Source: an uncultured Lactobacillus sp. (GTDB lineage: Bacteria; Bacillota; Bacilli; Lactobacillales; Lactobacillaceae). From it: a stretch of DNA of 64,000 nucleotides. Position 1 is the first letter of the stretch; each line of letters opens with the position of its first letter. This document shows, piece by piece, positions 15,638 through 24,161 of this stretch. Below the pieces are notes generated by a model. It saw nothing but the letters and a program-made list of their open reading frames with translations. It was not told the origin of the DNA and did not search any database. The stretch covers positions 1 to 64,000 of the forward strand of contig CAJUNC010000009.1 of the NCBI GenBank assembly GCA_910587695.1. The letters run 5' to 3'. A program made the translations under genes and the position numbers.

Positions 15638-15830
15638 TAATATAAAAGGCAAGTGCGCCATCACTCGCACTTGCCTGGGTTGAGGATATACATTGTAATA
15701 TAAAGAGCGAACCCCTACATCACACAATGCATTTTTAAAACTTACTACGTGTAGCATACTTAAAGGAGTATTACTCCTCACTGCACATTATACCCCAGTT
15801 TAAACCATGATTAAAAATGATTTGCCTTTT
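15638..15830. other. gene-free repeat-rich gap
   Basis: Contains a perfect 10-base-arm hairpin GGCAAGTGCG/CGCACTTGCC (15647-15676) flanked on both sides by TGTAATATAAA, and a small GGAGTATTACTCC palindrome near 15763-15779. Probably more decayed family A-like DNA plus the end region of potD. No gene seen. Confidence 0.5.
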
Positions 15831-16904
15831 CTAATTCCGATACATTTTTAGCTCCAAAAATAGATCGTTATATTTTTCCAAATACTTAGGTCCTAGATCT
15901 TCGTATATCTCCATTTGCTTGATCCGAGCAGCACTTGGATAAAATTCTTTATTGGAAGTGATCGCTTTTGGCAAATATTTCAATGCCACTTTATTTGGAG
16001 TGGAATAACCGATGTATTCCGTGTTTTGAGCCGCATTTTTAGGATCTAACATGAAATTGATAAATTCATATGCTCCTTGCTTATTTTTAGCTGTCTTAGG
16101 GATCACCAAATTATCAAACCACAAATTAGTCCCACCATTTGGGATCACATAGTGCAAATGACTATTTTTTTCCATCATATCAGCTGCTTCCCCCGAAAAG
16201 GTCACCGCTACACTGCTCTCCTCATTGGCCATATATGTCTTGATCTCATCGGAAACGATCGCTTTAGCGTTTGGCGTCAAAGCTTTGAGCTTATTATAGG
16301 CTTGATCAAGCTCAGCATCATTTTTGCTGTTGAGCGATCTTTGCATACTAGCCAGACCGATCCCCATAAATTCGCGTGCCCCATCAATGAACATGATCTT
16401 GTTTTTCAATTGTGGATCCCAAAGATCGTTCCACGTCTTGAATTGTGAAGCCTGATAGAATTTATCATTATAAATGATCCCTAACGTCCCCCAAAAATAC
16501 GGTACTGAATACTCATTATGCCGATCAAAGGCAAGATCCATAAACTGCAGATCGATATTTTTTAAATTCGGTAACTTACTGTGATCTAGTTTCAACAAAA
16601 GGTGCTCTTTTTTCATCTTCTGGATCATATAGTCACTTGGGACCGTGATATCATACGAAGTCCCACCTTGTTTGATCTTGGTCAACATTGCTTCGTTTGA
16701 ATCAAACGTCTCATAGTTGACCTTATACCCTGTCTGCTTTTCAAATTTGGTGATCAATTTAGGATCGATGTAATCGCCCCAGTTATAGATATTCAAAACT
16801 TTGGCATCTGACATACCAGTCGAGCGTTCGAGCCAAACTGTCCCTAAAAAGAGCAAACCAATGATCAAACAGATCCCGATCAAAAGTGAACGTAATTTTT
16901 TCAT
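15831..16904 (-). CDS. potD: spermidine/putrescine ABC transporter, substrate-binding protein
   Basis: A 357-residue extracytoplasmic binding protein. N-terminal signal/anchor (LLIGICLIIGLLFLGTVWL) without a lipobox cysteine, so it is probably held by an uncleaved helix. The mature part starts VLNIYNWGDYIDPKLITKFE, the PotD signature, followed by VPSDYMIQKM. It delivers polyamines to PotBC. Its ATG overlaps the potC stop (ATGA). Last gene of potABCD. Confidence 0.93.
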   Translation of the reverse strand: MKKLRSLLIGICLIIGLLFLGTVWLERSTGMSDAKVLNIYNWGDYIDPKLITKFEKQTGYKVNYETFDSNEAMLTKIKQGGTSYDITVPSDYMIQKMKKEHLLLKLDHSKLPNLKNIDLQFMDLAFDRHNEYSVPYFWGTLGIIYNDKFYQASQFKTWNDLWDPQLKNKIMFIDGAREFMGIGLASMQRSLNSKNDAELDQAYNKLKALTPNAKAIVSDEIKTYMANEESSVAVTFSGEAADMMEKNSHLHYVIPNGGTNLWFDNLVIPKTAKNKQGAYEFINFMLDPKNAAQNTEYIGYSTPNKVALKYLPKAITSNKEFYPSAARIKQMEIYEDLGPKYLEKYNDLFLELKMYRN

Positions 16905-17731
16905 CGCAAGAGCCTCCTCTTTCTTTTCTTGGAGCGTGGTTGGTTATCCTTACTGATGTAGTAATAACCGACTACCAATACAAGTGCAAATAAAAAGACT
17001 AACGTACTTAAGGCATTGATCTCTAAACTGACTCCACGCCGCGCCCGCGAATAGATCTCGACTGATAGTGTGGTAAAACCATTACCTGTCACAAAAAAGG
17101 TGACTGCAAAATCATCGAGTGAATAGGTAAATGCCATAAAATACCCTGCGATGATCCCAGGGGAAAGATAAGGCAAGATGATATCTTTTAAGATCTGGCG
17201 GTTATTGGCACCAAGATCATAGCCAGCCGTGATCATTGAGTCATTCATCTCTTGAAGTTTAGGCAAGATCATCAAGACTACGATCGGGATACTAAAGCTG
17301 ACATGCGCCAAAAGTACTGTCCAAAAGCCGAGTGAAAAGCCACTAAAGATCGAACCTAACGTGATAAATAGGATCAAAAAACTAGCCCCGATCGTCACGT
17401 CTGGTGAAACGATCAAGATATTATTCAACGATAACAATGTATTGCGGTGACGTCTTTTTCTCAAATAATAGATAAACAACGCCCCAAAAGTACCGATCAC
17501 AGTAGCGATCAGAGCTGACAAAAACGCCAACAAGAAGGTATTTAGCAAGATGATCACCAACCGTGTATCGGAAAACAACTCACTAAAATGGCGCAATGAA
17601 AAACCGGTAAAGTTATTCATCGTATCGCCGGCATTAAAGGAATACCAGACCAAATAAAAGATCGGTAAATATAAAAAGATAAAGACTAAGATCAAATAAA
17701 GATCCGCCCATTTAGATCTAGTTTGTTGCAT
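16901..17731 (-). CDS. potC: spermidine/putrescine ABC transporter permease
   Basis: A 276-residue membrane permease with six predicted helices and the EAA-like coupling loop AGYDLGANNRQILKDIILPYLSPG that docks the ATPase PotA. Its start overlaps the potB stop (TAATG) and its stop overlaps the potD start, indicating coupled translation. The C-terminal tail is strongly basic (RSKKRKRRLLR). Confidence 0.94.
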   Translation of the reverse strand: MQQTRSKWADLYLILVFIFLYLPIFYLVWYSFNAGDTMNNFTGFSLRHFSELFSDTRLVIILLNTFLLAFLSALIATVIGTFGALFIYYLRKRRHRNTLLSLNNILIVSPDVTIGASFLILFITLGSIFSGFSLGFWTVLLAHVSFSIPIVVLMILPKLQEMNDSMITAGYDLGANNRQILKDIILPYLSPGIIAGYFMAFTYSLDDFAVTFFVTGNGFTTLSVEIYSRARRGVSLEINALSTLVFLFALVLVVGYYYISKDNQPRSKKRKRRLLR

Positions 17732-18534
17732 TATTTGCCACCTGCTTTCTTTTCACCGGTAAAGAGCATCACGATCACCATTGCAATGATCAAAACGACC
17801 CCGATCGTTGCCCCTTTGCCCCAGTTTTGCGTTACCATGAAATGCTCTTCGATCGCGGTCCCTAATGTGATCACACGATTTCCTCCGATCAAACGAGTCA
17901 ACATAAAGAGCGAAAGTGATGGGATAAAGACCGCTTGGATCCCACTTTTGACCCCATTTAACGATAGTGGGAAGATCACTTTAAAAAATGTCTGGGTCGA
18001 ATTGGCTCCAAGATCTTTGCTAGCAGCAATAAATGAAGGCGGCAATTCCTCAAGTGCATTGAAAAGCGGGATGATCATAAAAGGCAACTGGATATAAACT
18101 GCCACGATCAAAAAGCTAAAATCGGTGAATAATAATTGCTTAGGCAAGATCCCAAAAAAGCCTAAAAAGCTGTTCAAACCGCCATGGACACCGAAGATCC
18201 CGATGAAGGCATAGGCTTTTAATAATAAATTGATCCATGTCGGTAAAATGATCAATAACAGCCACAGGTCTTTATGCTTTAATTTTGTCAAAAAATACGC
18301 TGTCGGATAACTGATCAAAAGTGTGATCAAGGTGATCAAAAAAGCATACCAGACCGAATTAAAAGTCATCAATAAATACTTCCCCGAGCCAAAATACTCC
18401 GCATAATTAGCTAACGTGAAATGTCCACTTTGATCAAAAAATGAATATCCGATCACCAAAACAACTGGTGCTAAGACAAAAAAGAGCAACCAGAGAAAAT
18501 ATGGGACTGCTAATAAAGTATTATACTTTTTCAT
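17731..18534 (-). CDS. potB: spermidine/putrescine ABC transporter permease
   Basis: A 267-residue permease, partner of PotC. The start is ATG 18534 (MKKYNTLLAVPYF) because AAGGGGG lies 5 bases upstream; the ORF could extend six codons further but without a site. The coupling loop is ASKDLGANSTQTFFKVIFPLSLNG. Ten bases after potA. Confidence 0.94.
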   Translation of the reverse strand: MKKYNTLLAVPYFLWLLFFVLAPVVLVIGYSFFDQSGHFTLANYAEYFGSGKYLLMTFNSVWYAFLITLITLLISYPTAYFLTKLKHKDLWLLLIILPTWINLLLKAYAFIGIFGVHGGLNSFLGFFGILPKQLLFTDFSFLIVAVYIQLPFMIIPLFNALEELPPSFIAASKDLGANSTQTFFKVIFPLSLNGVKSGIQAVFIPSLSLFMLTRLIGGNRVITLGTAIEEHFMVTQNWGKGATIGVVLIIAMVIVMLFTGEKKAGGK

Positions 18535-18544
18535 ATTGTCCCCC

Positions 18545-19633
18545 TTAATCATCGTAACTTTCTAAACGTGCATCAAATTCTGCTTCTGTTTCATTGAAAC
18601 GCATGACATGGATATCTTCGGGATCAAAGTACAAGCCGATCTCACTGTCGACCTGGGCTTTTTTGGTCGAATGCACGATCCATTCATTTTCCATCTCATC
18701 ATGACAAACGATCTCATAATGGACCCCGCGAAATAATTGTGTATCGACTTTGACTTTTAATTTCCCCGCTTTGACCGTGGTCAACTCGAGATCTTCAGGT
18801 CGCAAAACGACTTCGACTGGTTCATTTGGACGCATCCCCTCATCCACACATTCAAATTCTTTACCGGCAAATTTCACAAGACAGTCCTGGATCATCACCC
18901 CATCGACAATGTTACTTTCCCCGATAAAATCAGCTACATAGTGATTGATCGGTTCATCGTAAATATCGACTGGACTGCCACTTTGCACGATATTTCCGTT
19001 ATTTAAAACAAAGATCTCATCACTCATCGCCAAAGCTTCTTCTTGGTCGTGGGTCACAAAAATAAAGGTGATACCCAGTCGCTGTTGTAACTCGCGCAAT
19101 TCATATTGCATGTTTAGTCGCAATTTATGATCTAAAGCTGATAAAGGTTCGTCTAACAATAAGATCTTAGGTTCATTGACGATCGCCCGTGCAATAGCGA
19201 CCCGTTGCCGTTGCCCACCAGACATCTCACTGATCCCACGCTTTTCATAACCGGCTAACTGTACTAAGCGCAAGGCTTCTTTAACTTTAGTTTCAATTTC
19301 TGCTTTCGGTGTCTTTTTGATCTTCAATCCAAAAGCGATATTATCAAAAACATTCATATGCGGGAAGAGCGCATAATCTTGAAAAACGGTATTAACTTGA
19401 CGCTTGTTTGCAGGAATATCGTTGATCCGCTTTCCTTCAAAGTAAATATCACCTGCAGTCGGTTCTGAAAAACCTGCGATCATCCGTAAGATCGTCGTTT
19501 TACCACATCCAGATGGTCCTAAAAGTGTATAGAATTTGCCCTCTTCGATATCAAAGCTGACTTTTTTTAATACCGGAACATCATCGTCATAGCTCTTAAC
19601 GACATTTTTAAAAGAAATAATTGGTTTCTTCAC
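18545..19633 (-). CDS. potA: spermidine/putrescine ABC transporter ATPase
   Basis: A 362-residue ATP-binding subunit. GTG 19633 is chosen as start because AAAGGGGTGG lies just upstream; the upstream in-frame extension lacks any site and includes promoter-like sequence. Walker A is GPSGCGKTT, signature MSGGQRQRVAIARA, Walker B LLLDEPLSALD, H-loop VTHDQEEA. The C-terminal TOBE/OB domain (about 235-350) is typical of PotA. First gene of potABCD; imports polyamines. Confidence 0.95.
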   Translation of the reverse strand: MKKPIISFKNVVKSYDDDVPVLKKVSFDIEEGKFYTLLGPSGCGKTTILRMIAGFSEPTAGDIYFEGKRINDIPANKRQVNTVFQDYALFPHMNVFDNIAFGLKIKKTPKAEIETKVKEALRLVQLAGYEKRGISEMSGGQRQRVAIARAIVNEPKILLLDEPLSALDHKLRLNMQYELRELQQRLGITFIFVTHDQEEALAMSDEIFVLNNGNIVQSGSPVDIYDEPINHYVADFIGESNIVDGVMIQDCLVKFAGKEFECVDEGMRPNEPVEVVLRPEDLELTTVKAGKLKVKVDTQLFRGVHYEIVCHDEMENEWIVHSTKKAQVDSEIGLYFDPEDIHVMRFNETEAEFDARLESYDD

Positions 19634-19670
19634 AATAACCACCCCTTTACCAAAATAGAAACTAATTTCC

Positions 19671-19676
19671 ATTATA
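19671..19676 (-). promoter_or_regulatory. -10 box of the pot operon promoter
   Basis: Minus strand TATAAT 38 bases before the GTG start. The -35 region is weak (TTTAAA at 16 bases). Confidence 0.45.
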
Positions 19677-19695
19677 CTAAACATTTCCTGCTTTT

Positions 19696-19723
19696 AAAAA
19701 GACCCATAGTAAAACTATGAGTC
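19696..19723 (-). terminator. terminator of the FNT gene
   Basis: GACTCATAG and CTATGGGTC with a 5-base loop, then TTTTT on the minus strand, directly after the stop of the gene ending at 19730. Confidence 0.8.
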
Positions 19724-19729
19724 CATGAT

Positions 19730-20488
19730 CTATTTTTTAGCTGCGATCACATATGGTATGGCTAAAAAGCAGATCGCCCCCAGCATATTGCCCAATGTGA
19801 CCCAAAATAGATTATATAGCCACGCCCCGACTGTGATCACTTCACCGGCGGGTTCGATCAGTGCTGCGGTCAGTAAAGTCATATTGGCTACACTGTGCTC
19901 AAATCCCGTCGTAAAAAAGGCCAATAAACACCAAAAGACCATGATCAATTTAGCGGCATCATTTTTTGTCTGAAAGCTCGACCATAATGCCAAACAGACC
20001 AAAATGTTACATAAGATCCCCCGCATGACCAAAGCCACTGGACCAGCCGTCGTCTTGACTACGGCAGTCGCAGTGAGCGCCTTGGCTATTCCGTCAACTT
20101 GTAAGCCGGTAGCATTATAAAGAATTGCCAATAAGATCGCCCCACAGGCATTGCCTAACCAGCAGATCAGCCATAGATAACTTGCTTGGAACCACGTATT
20201 TTGCTTAGTCAAAGCACTGACTGCTAAAACAAAATTATTGCCAGTAAATAATTCACCTCCAGCGATGATCACTAAGCTAAGTGCTACACCAAAAACTGTT
20301 CCCATCAATAATTTAGTGATCGAAGCACCTTGTAACTGCCCACTGACAGTAAAAGCTAACAAGATACCAAAGCCGATATACATTCCAGCTAACATGGACA
20401 ATAGAAAATACCCCAGCGGATTTTGGCGCAAAAAAGCTAACTTCTTACTCGCAGCCCCTTGAACTGCTTTGATCTGTTCTGTATACAT
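19730..20488 (-). CDS. formate/nitrite transporter (FNT) family channel
   Basis: A 252-residue membrane protein with six helices. FNT marks include the GMYIGFGILLAF and GGELFTGNNFVL blocks and the N-terminal PLGYFLLSMLAGM. The family conducts formate, nitrite, hydrosulfide or lactate as monovalent anions. There is no pyruvate formate-lyase or nitrite reductase gene next to it, so the substrate is open; formate or lactate release is plausible in a fermenter. Monocistronic; AAAAGGAG before ATG. Confidence 0.9.
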   Translation of the reverse strand: MYTEQIKAVQGAASKKLAFLRQNPLGYFLLSMLAGMYIGFGILLAFTVSGQLQGASITKLLMGTVFGVALSLVIIAGGELFTGNNFVLAVSALTKQNTWFQASYLWLICWLGNACGAILLAILYNATGLQVDGIAKALTATAVVKTTAGPVALVMRGILCNILVCLALWSSFQTKNDAAKLIMVFWCLLAFFTTGFEHSVANMTLLTAALIEPAGEVITVGAWLYNLFWVTLGNMLGAICFLAIPYVIAAKK

Positions 20489-20670
20489 ATGTGTACTCCT
20501 TTTTTTGTGTTTAAGGGCCCCCTGCCCAATTTTAATTATATCGAACTAGACTACAAAATACGTACTCAAAACTATGGCAAGTGCTAAAATAGAGGGTAGT
20601 TAATTTTTTATCTGGAAGTGGTCTTATCAATAATTATGAAATCATCAAACAAAAATATGCCCAATCGCTT

Positions 20671-21300
20671 TTGATCGGGCTGACTTTGGCATTTTGTGGT
20701 GGCTATATCGACGCCTATACCTATGTCTTACGGGAACATTCGTTGGTCGCTGGGCAGACCGGTAATATCGTCTTCTTAGCTGTCGATATTGCTAGTAAGG
20801 GGCTTGTGATCACGGAAACGCGCTTTTTTACCTTTGTCTTTTTCATTTTAGGGATCTTTATTATCAGCTTTCTTGCTAAAAAAATAGACTCTCCCTACGT
20901 CAAACCTTTATCCTTGATCCCCTGTATCTTGGCTTGTCTAGTGATCGGTTTTTTGCCTGTCAGCACACCAGACTATCTCGTCGTTCCTCCATTGGCCTTT
21001 GGAGTCGGGATCCAAACGACTTCATTTAGCAAGATCGAGGGCATCCCTTATAACAACTCCTTTTCCACGGGAAATATCAAAAAAGGTATGATCGCTTGGA
21101 ATGGATTTTTCTTCTCTCACAGTTTATCCGACAAGCATGCGGCTAAATTATATTTAGCGATCACCCTTGCTTTTGCGCTAGGCGCTTTGTGTTCAGCTGA
21201 ATTAGAAAAACTTTGGGGGATCCACACGATCTGGGCGATCACCGTTATCTTGAGTGCAGTGATGCTACGGTATCTTTATTTATTGCATCATGAAAAATAA
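20671..21300 (+). CDS. DUF1275 (YoaK-like) membrane protein
   Basis: At least 209 residues and six membrane helices. The family marks FCGGYIDAYTYV and AGQTGNIVFLA at the N terminus are clear. The start is a problem. TTG 20671 has no ribosome site, and the family normally has about 12-15 residues before this point. The frame stays open upstream through NNYEIIKQKYAQSLLIGL, and GGAAGTGG at 20614-20621 looks like the real site, but no ATG/GTG/TTG follows it in frame; an ATC at 20626 does. Either a rare start codon is used or the start has been lost. Confidence 0.75.
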   Translation: MIGLTLAFCGGYIDAYTYVLREHSLVAGQTGNIVFLAVDIASKGLVITETRFFTFVFFILGIFIISFLAKKIDSPYVKPLSLIPCILACLVIGFLPVSTPDYLVVPPLAFGVGIQTTSFSKIEGIPYNNSFSTGNIKKGMIAWNGFFFSHSLSDKHAAKLYLAITLAFALGALCSAELEKLWGIHTIWAITVILSAVMLRYLYLLHHEK

Positions 21301-21328
21301 CCCAGGACAACTTCACCGATTCTCGGAT

Positions 21329-21371
21329 AAAAAATAAGATGATCCATGTTCTACAGATCATCTTATTTTTT
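21329..21371. terminator. bidirectional terminator between DUF1275 gene and ahpC
   Basis: AAAAAATAAGATGATC pairs with GATCATCTTATTTTTT around an 11-base loop, with T runs on both strands. Confidence 0.9.
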
Positions 21372-21388
21372 TCAGCCTTAATTATTAA

Positions 21389-21952
21389 TTATAGTTTACC
21401 AACTAGATCTAAGCCTGGTTCCAACACATCATCGCCTGGTTGCCAACTAGCTGGGCAGACCTTATCACCATGTGCACGTACAAAGGAGGCTGCTTGTAGC
21501 GTTCTGAAGATCTCAGAGGCGTTCCGGCCGATCCCCATGTTGTTGATCGTATAGGATTGGATCACACCATCTGGATCGACGATGAAAGCAGCACGATATG
21601 TTTGTCCGAGTTCTTCATTCAATACATCAAATGCTTTAGCTAATTTACCAGCTGGATCAGCTAGCATCGGATATTCGATCTTACCGATACCATCAGAAGC
21701 TTCAGCCCATGCCTTGTGCACAAACTCGGTATCTTCGGAAACAGAATAGATCTCTGCCCCAGCTGCCTTGAATTGGGAATATTTAGCTTGTAAATCTTCT
21801 AATTCAGTTGGACAAACAAAGGAGAAGTCGGCTGGATAAAAGAAAAACACGCTCCATTTACCCAAAACATCTTTTTTAGTGACATCCTTTAATTCCCCTT
21901 GTTGATATGCCTTAACTGAAAAATCTTGAATCTCTTGCCCAATGTAATTCAT
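21389..21952 (-). CDS. ahpC: alkyl hydroperoxide reductase, peroxiredoxin AhpC
   Basis: A 187-residue typical 2-Cys peroxiredoxin that reduces H2O2, organic peroxides and peroxynitrite. Peroxidatic Cys47 in FSFVCPTE and resolving Cys166 in GDKVCPASW are both present; YPMLADPAGKLAKAF is a family block. Normally ahpF follows, but here the gene is flanked by its own promoter and terminator and no AhpF is in the window, so another thioredoxin-like reductase must recycle it or ahpF lies elsewhere. Confidence 0.96.
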   Translation of the reverse strand: MNYIGQEIQDFSVKAYQQGELKDVTKKDVLGKWSVFFFYPADFSFVCPTELEDLQAKYSQFKAAGAEIYSVSEDTEFVHKAWAEASDGIGKIEYPMLADPAGKLAKAFDVLNEELGQTYRAAFIVDPDGVIQSYTINNMGIGRNASEIFRTLQAASFVRAHGDKVCPASWQPGDDVLEPGLDLVGKL

Positions 21953-21991
21953 CTAAGAACGCCTCACTTTTTATTTTCTTGTTATACCCTT

Positions 21992-22019
21992 AGTATATCC
22001 ACACAAATCTTTTTGTCAA
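21992..22019 (-). promoter_or_regulatory. ahpC promoter
   Basis: Minus strand TTGACA, 16 bases, TATACT, about 40 bases before the ahpC start. I see no clear PerR box. Confidence 0.7.
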
Positions 22020-22075
22020 ACTTTATATATCAAGGATAACAAGAAACATTTAGAATTTTTTTAAACTAAATTTTT

Positions 22076-22954
22076 TTACTGTAAACTTGCTGCCACTAAA
22101 ACTAAAGTTTCTAAGTCATCAGCTTTGAATTCATAAACGACATTGTCTTTGTTCCAAGTGAGTGATTGGGTCAAAAAACCAGCCTTGTTGGAAGTCTCCA
22201 AGCGTCCGTTACCACGTTGCGTTGGTGCTGGTAAGCGGTAGCGTTCTAACAGTGTGACTGCCTTTCTTGCTGCTACGACTGGATCTTCATTTGCTACTGG
22301 ACTACCATGCATTGTAAAGGACCAATTGCCTTCATTCCAATGCAAGTAACGTTGACCAGCACCACTATTGACAGTGGCTTGCAACCCGTAACCTAAGCTG
22401 ATCTTTGGCAAGTTACCCTGTGATGTATCATTTTGATAATCGATCTGGCTAGCGGCTTCATCAGTTGAGCCATAAGTCTTTTTAGTCAATGTTGCATAAG
22501 GAGACTTATCCTTTAAACTTTCATCGTTGACTGGCTTAGCATCTTTTTCAAGATAATAGTTAGCGGTATAGTTGTTTAGATCACCGCTATAGGAAACACT
22601 GACTTTCTTTTGACTGTCTTCTTTACCAGATAATGTCGCTACTAGTGCGGTATCTCCTAGATTTTGACGCATCGAGATCGCACCTTGTTGGATCAGTTCA
22701 TTGTTGGAAAGTTTATTAGCCTCAGCTTGGTTTGGATCAGTCGTACTGCTTTCAGAAGCGGCAGCTTTTTCTTCACTGCTACTTTGTGCGCTTTTATCAG
22801 CTTGGCTGGTCGAACTTTGGGCTTGACTACTGCTCTTTTTAGCCACTTTAGAAGTCGTTTGTTCTTTTGCTGTGCTTTTTTCGTTGTTATTAGAACACCC
22901 AGCTAGCACGACCGTACAGAGCAGTGCTACGGTTATTTTTGAAAATTTATTCAT
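22076..22954 (-). CDS. Ser/Thr-rich cell-surface lipoprotein of unknown function
   Basis: 292 residues from ATG 22954 (GGGGG just upstream). A type II signal peptide with lipobox LAGC (Cys about 20) is followed by a low-complexity Ser/Lys/Ala/Gln linker (about 25-85) and then a globular region beginning NKLSNNELIQQGAISMRQNL. The end (about 180-292) has conserved-looking aromatic segments but no domain I recognise. It should be anchored outside the membrane. Monocistronic; upstream lie two tandem family A repeats. Confidence 0.8.
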   Translation of the reverse strand: MNKFSKITVALLCTVVLAGCSNNNEKSTAKEQTTSKVAKKSSSQAQSSTSQADKSAQSSSEEKAAASESSTTDPNQAEANKLSNNELIQQGAISMRQNLGDTALVATLSGKEDSQKKVSVSYSGDLNNYTANYYLEKDAKPVNDESLKDKSPYATLTKKTYGSTDEAASQIDYQNDTSQGNLPKISLGYGLQATVNSGAGQRYLHWNEGNWSFTMHGSPVANEDPVVAARKAVTLLERYRLPAPTQRGNGRLETSNKAGFLTQSLTWNKDNVVYEFKADDLETLVLVAASLQ

Positions 22955-23038
22955 CTTTTTTACCCCCATACATTGATATCTTCAAATGATTCCTACCTTT
23001 AGGATACCTTATTTAAGACCAAGATACCAAATTTTGAA

Positions 23039-23159
23039 CACAGTGAAAAAAATTGCGGGTAGTGCCGTACAGATAACGGGGACTTGGATATTATGTAGGC
23101 TTAGCATCATGTGCAAGTCATTGTTATCTGCTAGGCATTGCAATTTGGAGCACGACTAC
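23039..23159 (+). repeat. family A intergenic palindromic element, copy A2
   Basis: 121 bp. Left arm CACAGTGAAAAAAATTGCGG..CCGTACAGATAAC; right arm GTTATCTGCTAGGCATTGC..GGAGCACGACTAC. The arms are imperfectly inverted relative to each other. The core (GACTTG...CAAGTC) is self-complementary and unrelated to the cores of other copies. Tandem with A3, three bases apart. Confidence 0.8.
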
Positions 23160-23162
23160 AAA

Positions 23163-23283
23163 CACAGTGCGTAAAATTGCGATCAACTCCGTAGAAATAA
23201 CGCGCTCTCACTCATGAGGTGTTTTTTGCCTCATGAGTGGGAGACCGCTATTTCCTAGGAGTTGCAATTTGGAGCACGACTAC
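23163..23283 (+). repeat. family A intergenic palindromic element, copy A3
   Basis: Also 121 bp. Left arm CACAGTGCGTAAAATTGCG..CTCCGTAGAAATAACG; right arm ends with the same 22 bases as A2 (TTGCAATTTGG...ACTAC). The core is a different palindrome: CTCACTCATGAGG / CCTCATGAGTGGGAG around a T-rich loop. Confidence 0.85.
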
Positions 23284-23296
23284 AAACAATGCGCAA

Positions 23297-23330
23297 AAAA
23301 AAAGACCAGAAAATAACTTCTGGTCTCTTA
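23297..23330 (-). terminator. terminator of the DJ-1 gene
   Basis: AGACCAGA and TCTGGTCT with an 8-base loop, followed on the minus strand by a long T run (nine T). Confidence 0.85.
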
Positions 23331-23333
23331 TCT

Positions 23334-23909
23334 TTAACGGCTGAGCATCAACATGTTGTAGAGCATGCCATCTTTTAATTTATCTACATCTGCGCCTAAA
23401 ACTTTGGCGATCTCATAGGCATAGGCCCAAGCCGTTGCTGGCCCGCGACTGGTGATCAAACGATTCTTTTCATCTACGACAACTAAAGCTTCATCAAAAT
23501 TACCATTCTTGACTTCATCTGCGATCCCAGCTTCCATCCCCGGATATAACGTATATTGGCTATCATCCAATAAGCCATAGCGTGCAAAAGCGATCGGAGC
23601 GGCACACATCGCTGCATTCCACTTACCAGCTTTTTTACGTTCGACCATGAACTGACGCAATGTTTCATTGTCACGCAAAGCTTCTGAACCAGGTAGCCCA
23701 CCTGGGAAGATCACGATATCATAGTCCAATAGACTTTCATCCATGACCTTATCACAAGTCAACACGATATTATGGTCACCATTGACGATCTTATCGAATA
23801 AACCGACCATATCACATTTGATCCCGGCACGCCGTAAAACATCAACACTTGATAGTGCTTCAACTTCTTCACAACCAGGTGCGATCATCACTGCTGCTGT
23901 TTTTGTCAT
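23334..23909 (-). CDS. DJ-1/PfpI family protein (YajL-like)
   Basis: A 191-residue class I glutamine amidotransferase-like protein. The nucleophile elbow is AAMCAAPIAFAR with Cys102, and acidic partners sit in GCEEVEA (14-17); this Cys-Glu pair is the DJ-1 hallmark. Family members act as redox-sensitive chaperones or glyoxalase/deglycase-type enzymes; which applies here is not visible. Monocistronic with its own terminator. Confidence 0.9.
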   Translation of the reverse strand: MTKTAAVMIAPGCEEVEALSSVDVLRRAGIKCDMVGLFDKIVNGDHNIVLTCDKVMDESLLDYDIVIFPGGLPGSEALRDNETLRQFMVERKKAGKWNAAMCAAPIAFARYGLLDDSQYTLYPGMEAGIADEVKNGNFDEALVVVDEKNRLITSRGPATAWAYAYEIAKVLGADVDKLKDGMLYNMLMLSR

Positions 23910-24054
23910 TATAAAGCCCCCTAAAATATTTACTAACTCTATTCTAGTCCAAAATTTCGTTGAGGGCTAATTTTTGGACTAAAAACACATTAAAATTACA
24001 TCGGATCAAAATATGTTCTTAAACTTTCGCCTAACTAAGTGAGCATCTTGGAAG

Positions 24055-24072
24055 ACTTATGCCACAGCCTCT
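24055..24072. repeat. solo terminal repeat of family B (MITE-like) element
   Basis: ACTTATGCCACAGCCTCT matches the inverted terminal repeat of the elements at 36716-36849 and 58934-59056 with one or two mismatches. No second end is visible nearby. The rest of the 23910-24161 gap shows only AT-rich sequence. Confidence 0.5.
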
Positions 24073-24161
24073 TTTTATGCTTACTTCACTTTATCAGGTT
24101 GACATCACCACTAAGTTGGAATATCATAAATTTTTATAAATAAAGAACTAGAGGTATTATT

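Noticed and set aside
15590..15781. 63-codon frame in the gap before potD
   Set aside because: It lies over family A repeat and hairpin DNA, has no ribosome site and encodes no recognisable protein.
21389..21952. Inactivated AhpC because ahpF is missing
   Set aside because: Both cysteines and the family core are intact; a separate reductase can recycle it.
22076..22954. Lipoprotein as a pheromone-precursor or sortase-anchored adhesin
   Set aside because: A lipobox is clear, but there is no LPXTG and no recognisable domain, so a specific role is unsupported.
23039..23283. CRISPR array or BOX/RUP repeats
   Set aside because: Copies are single or tandem, each about 120 bp, not regularly spaced short repeats, and no cas genes are present.
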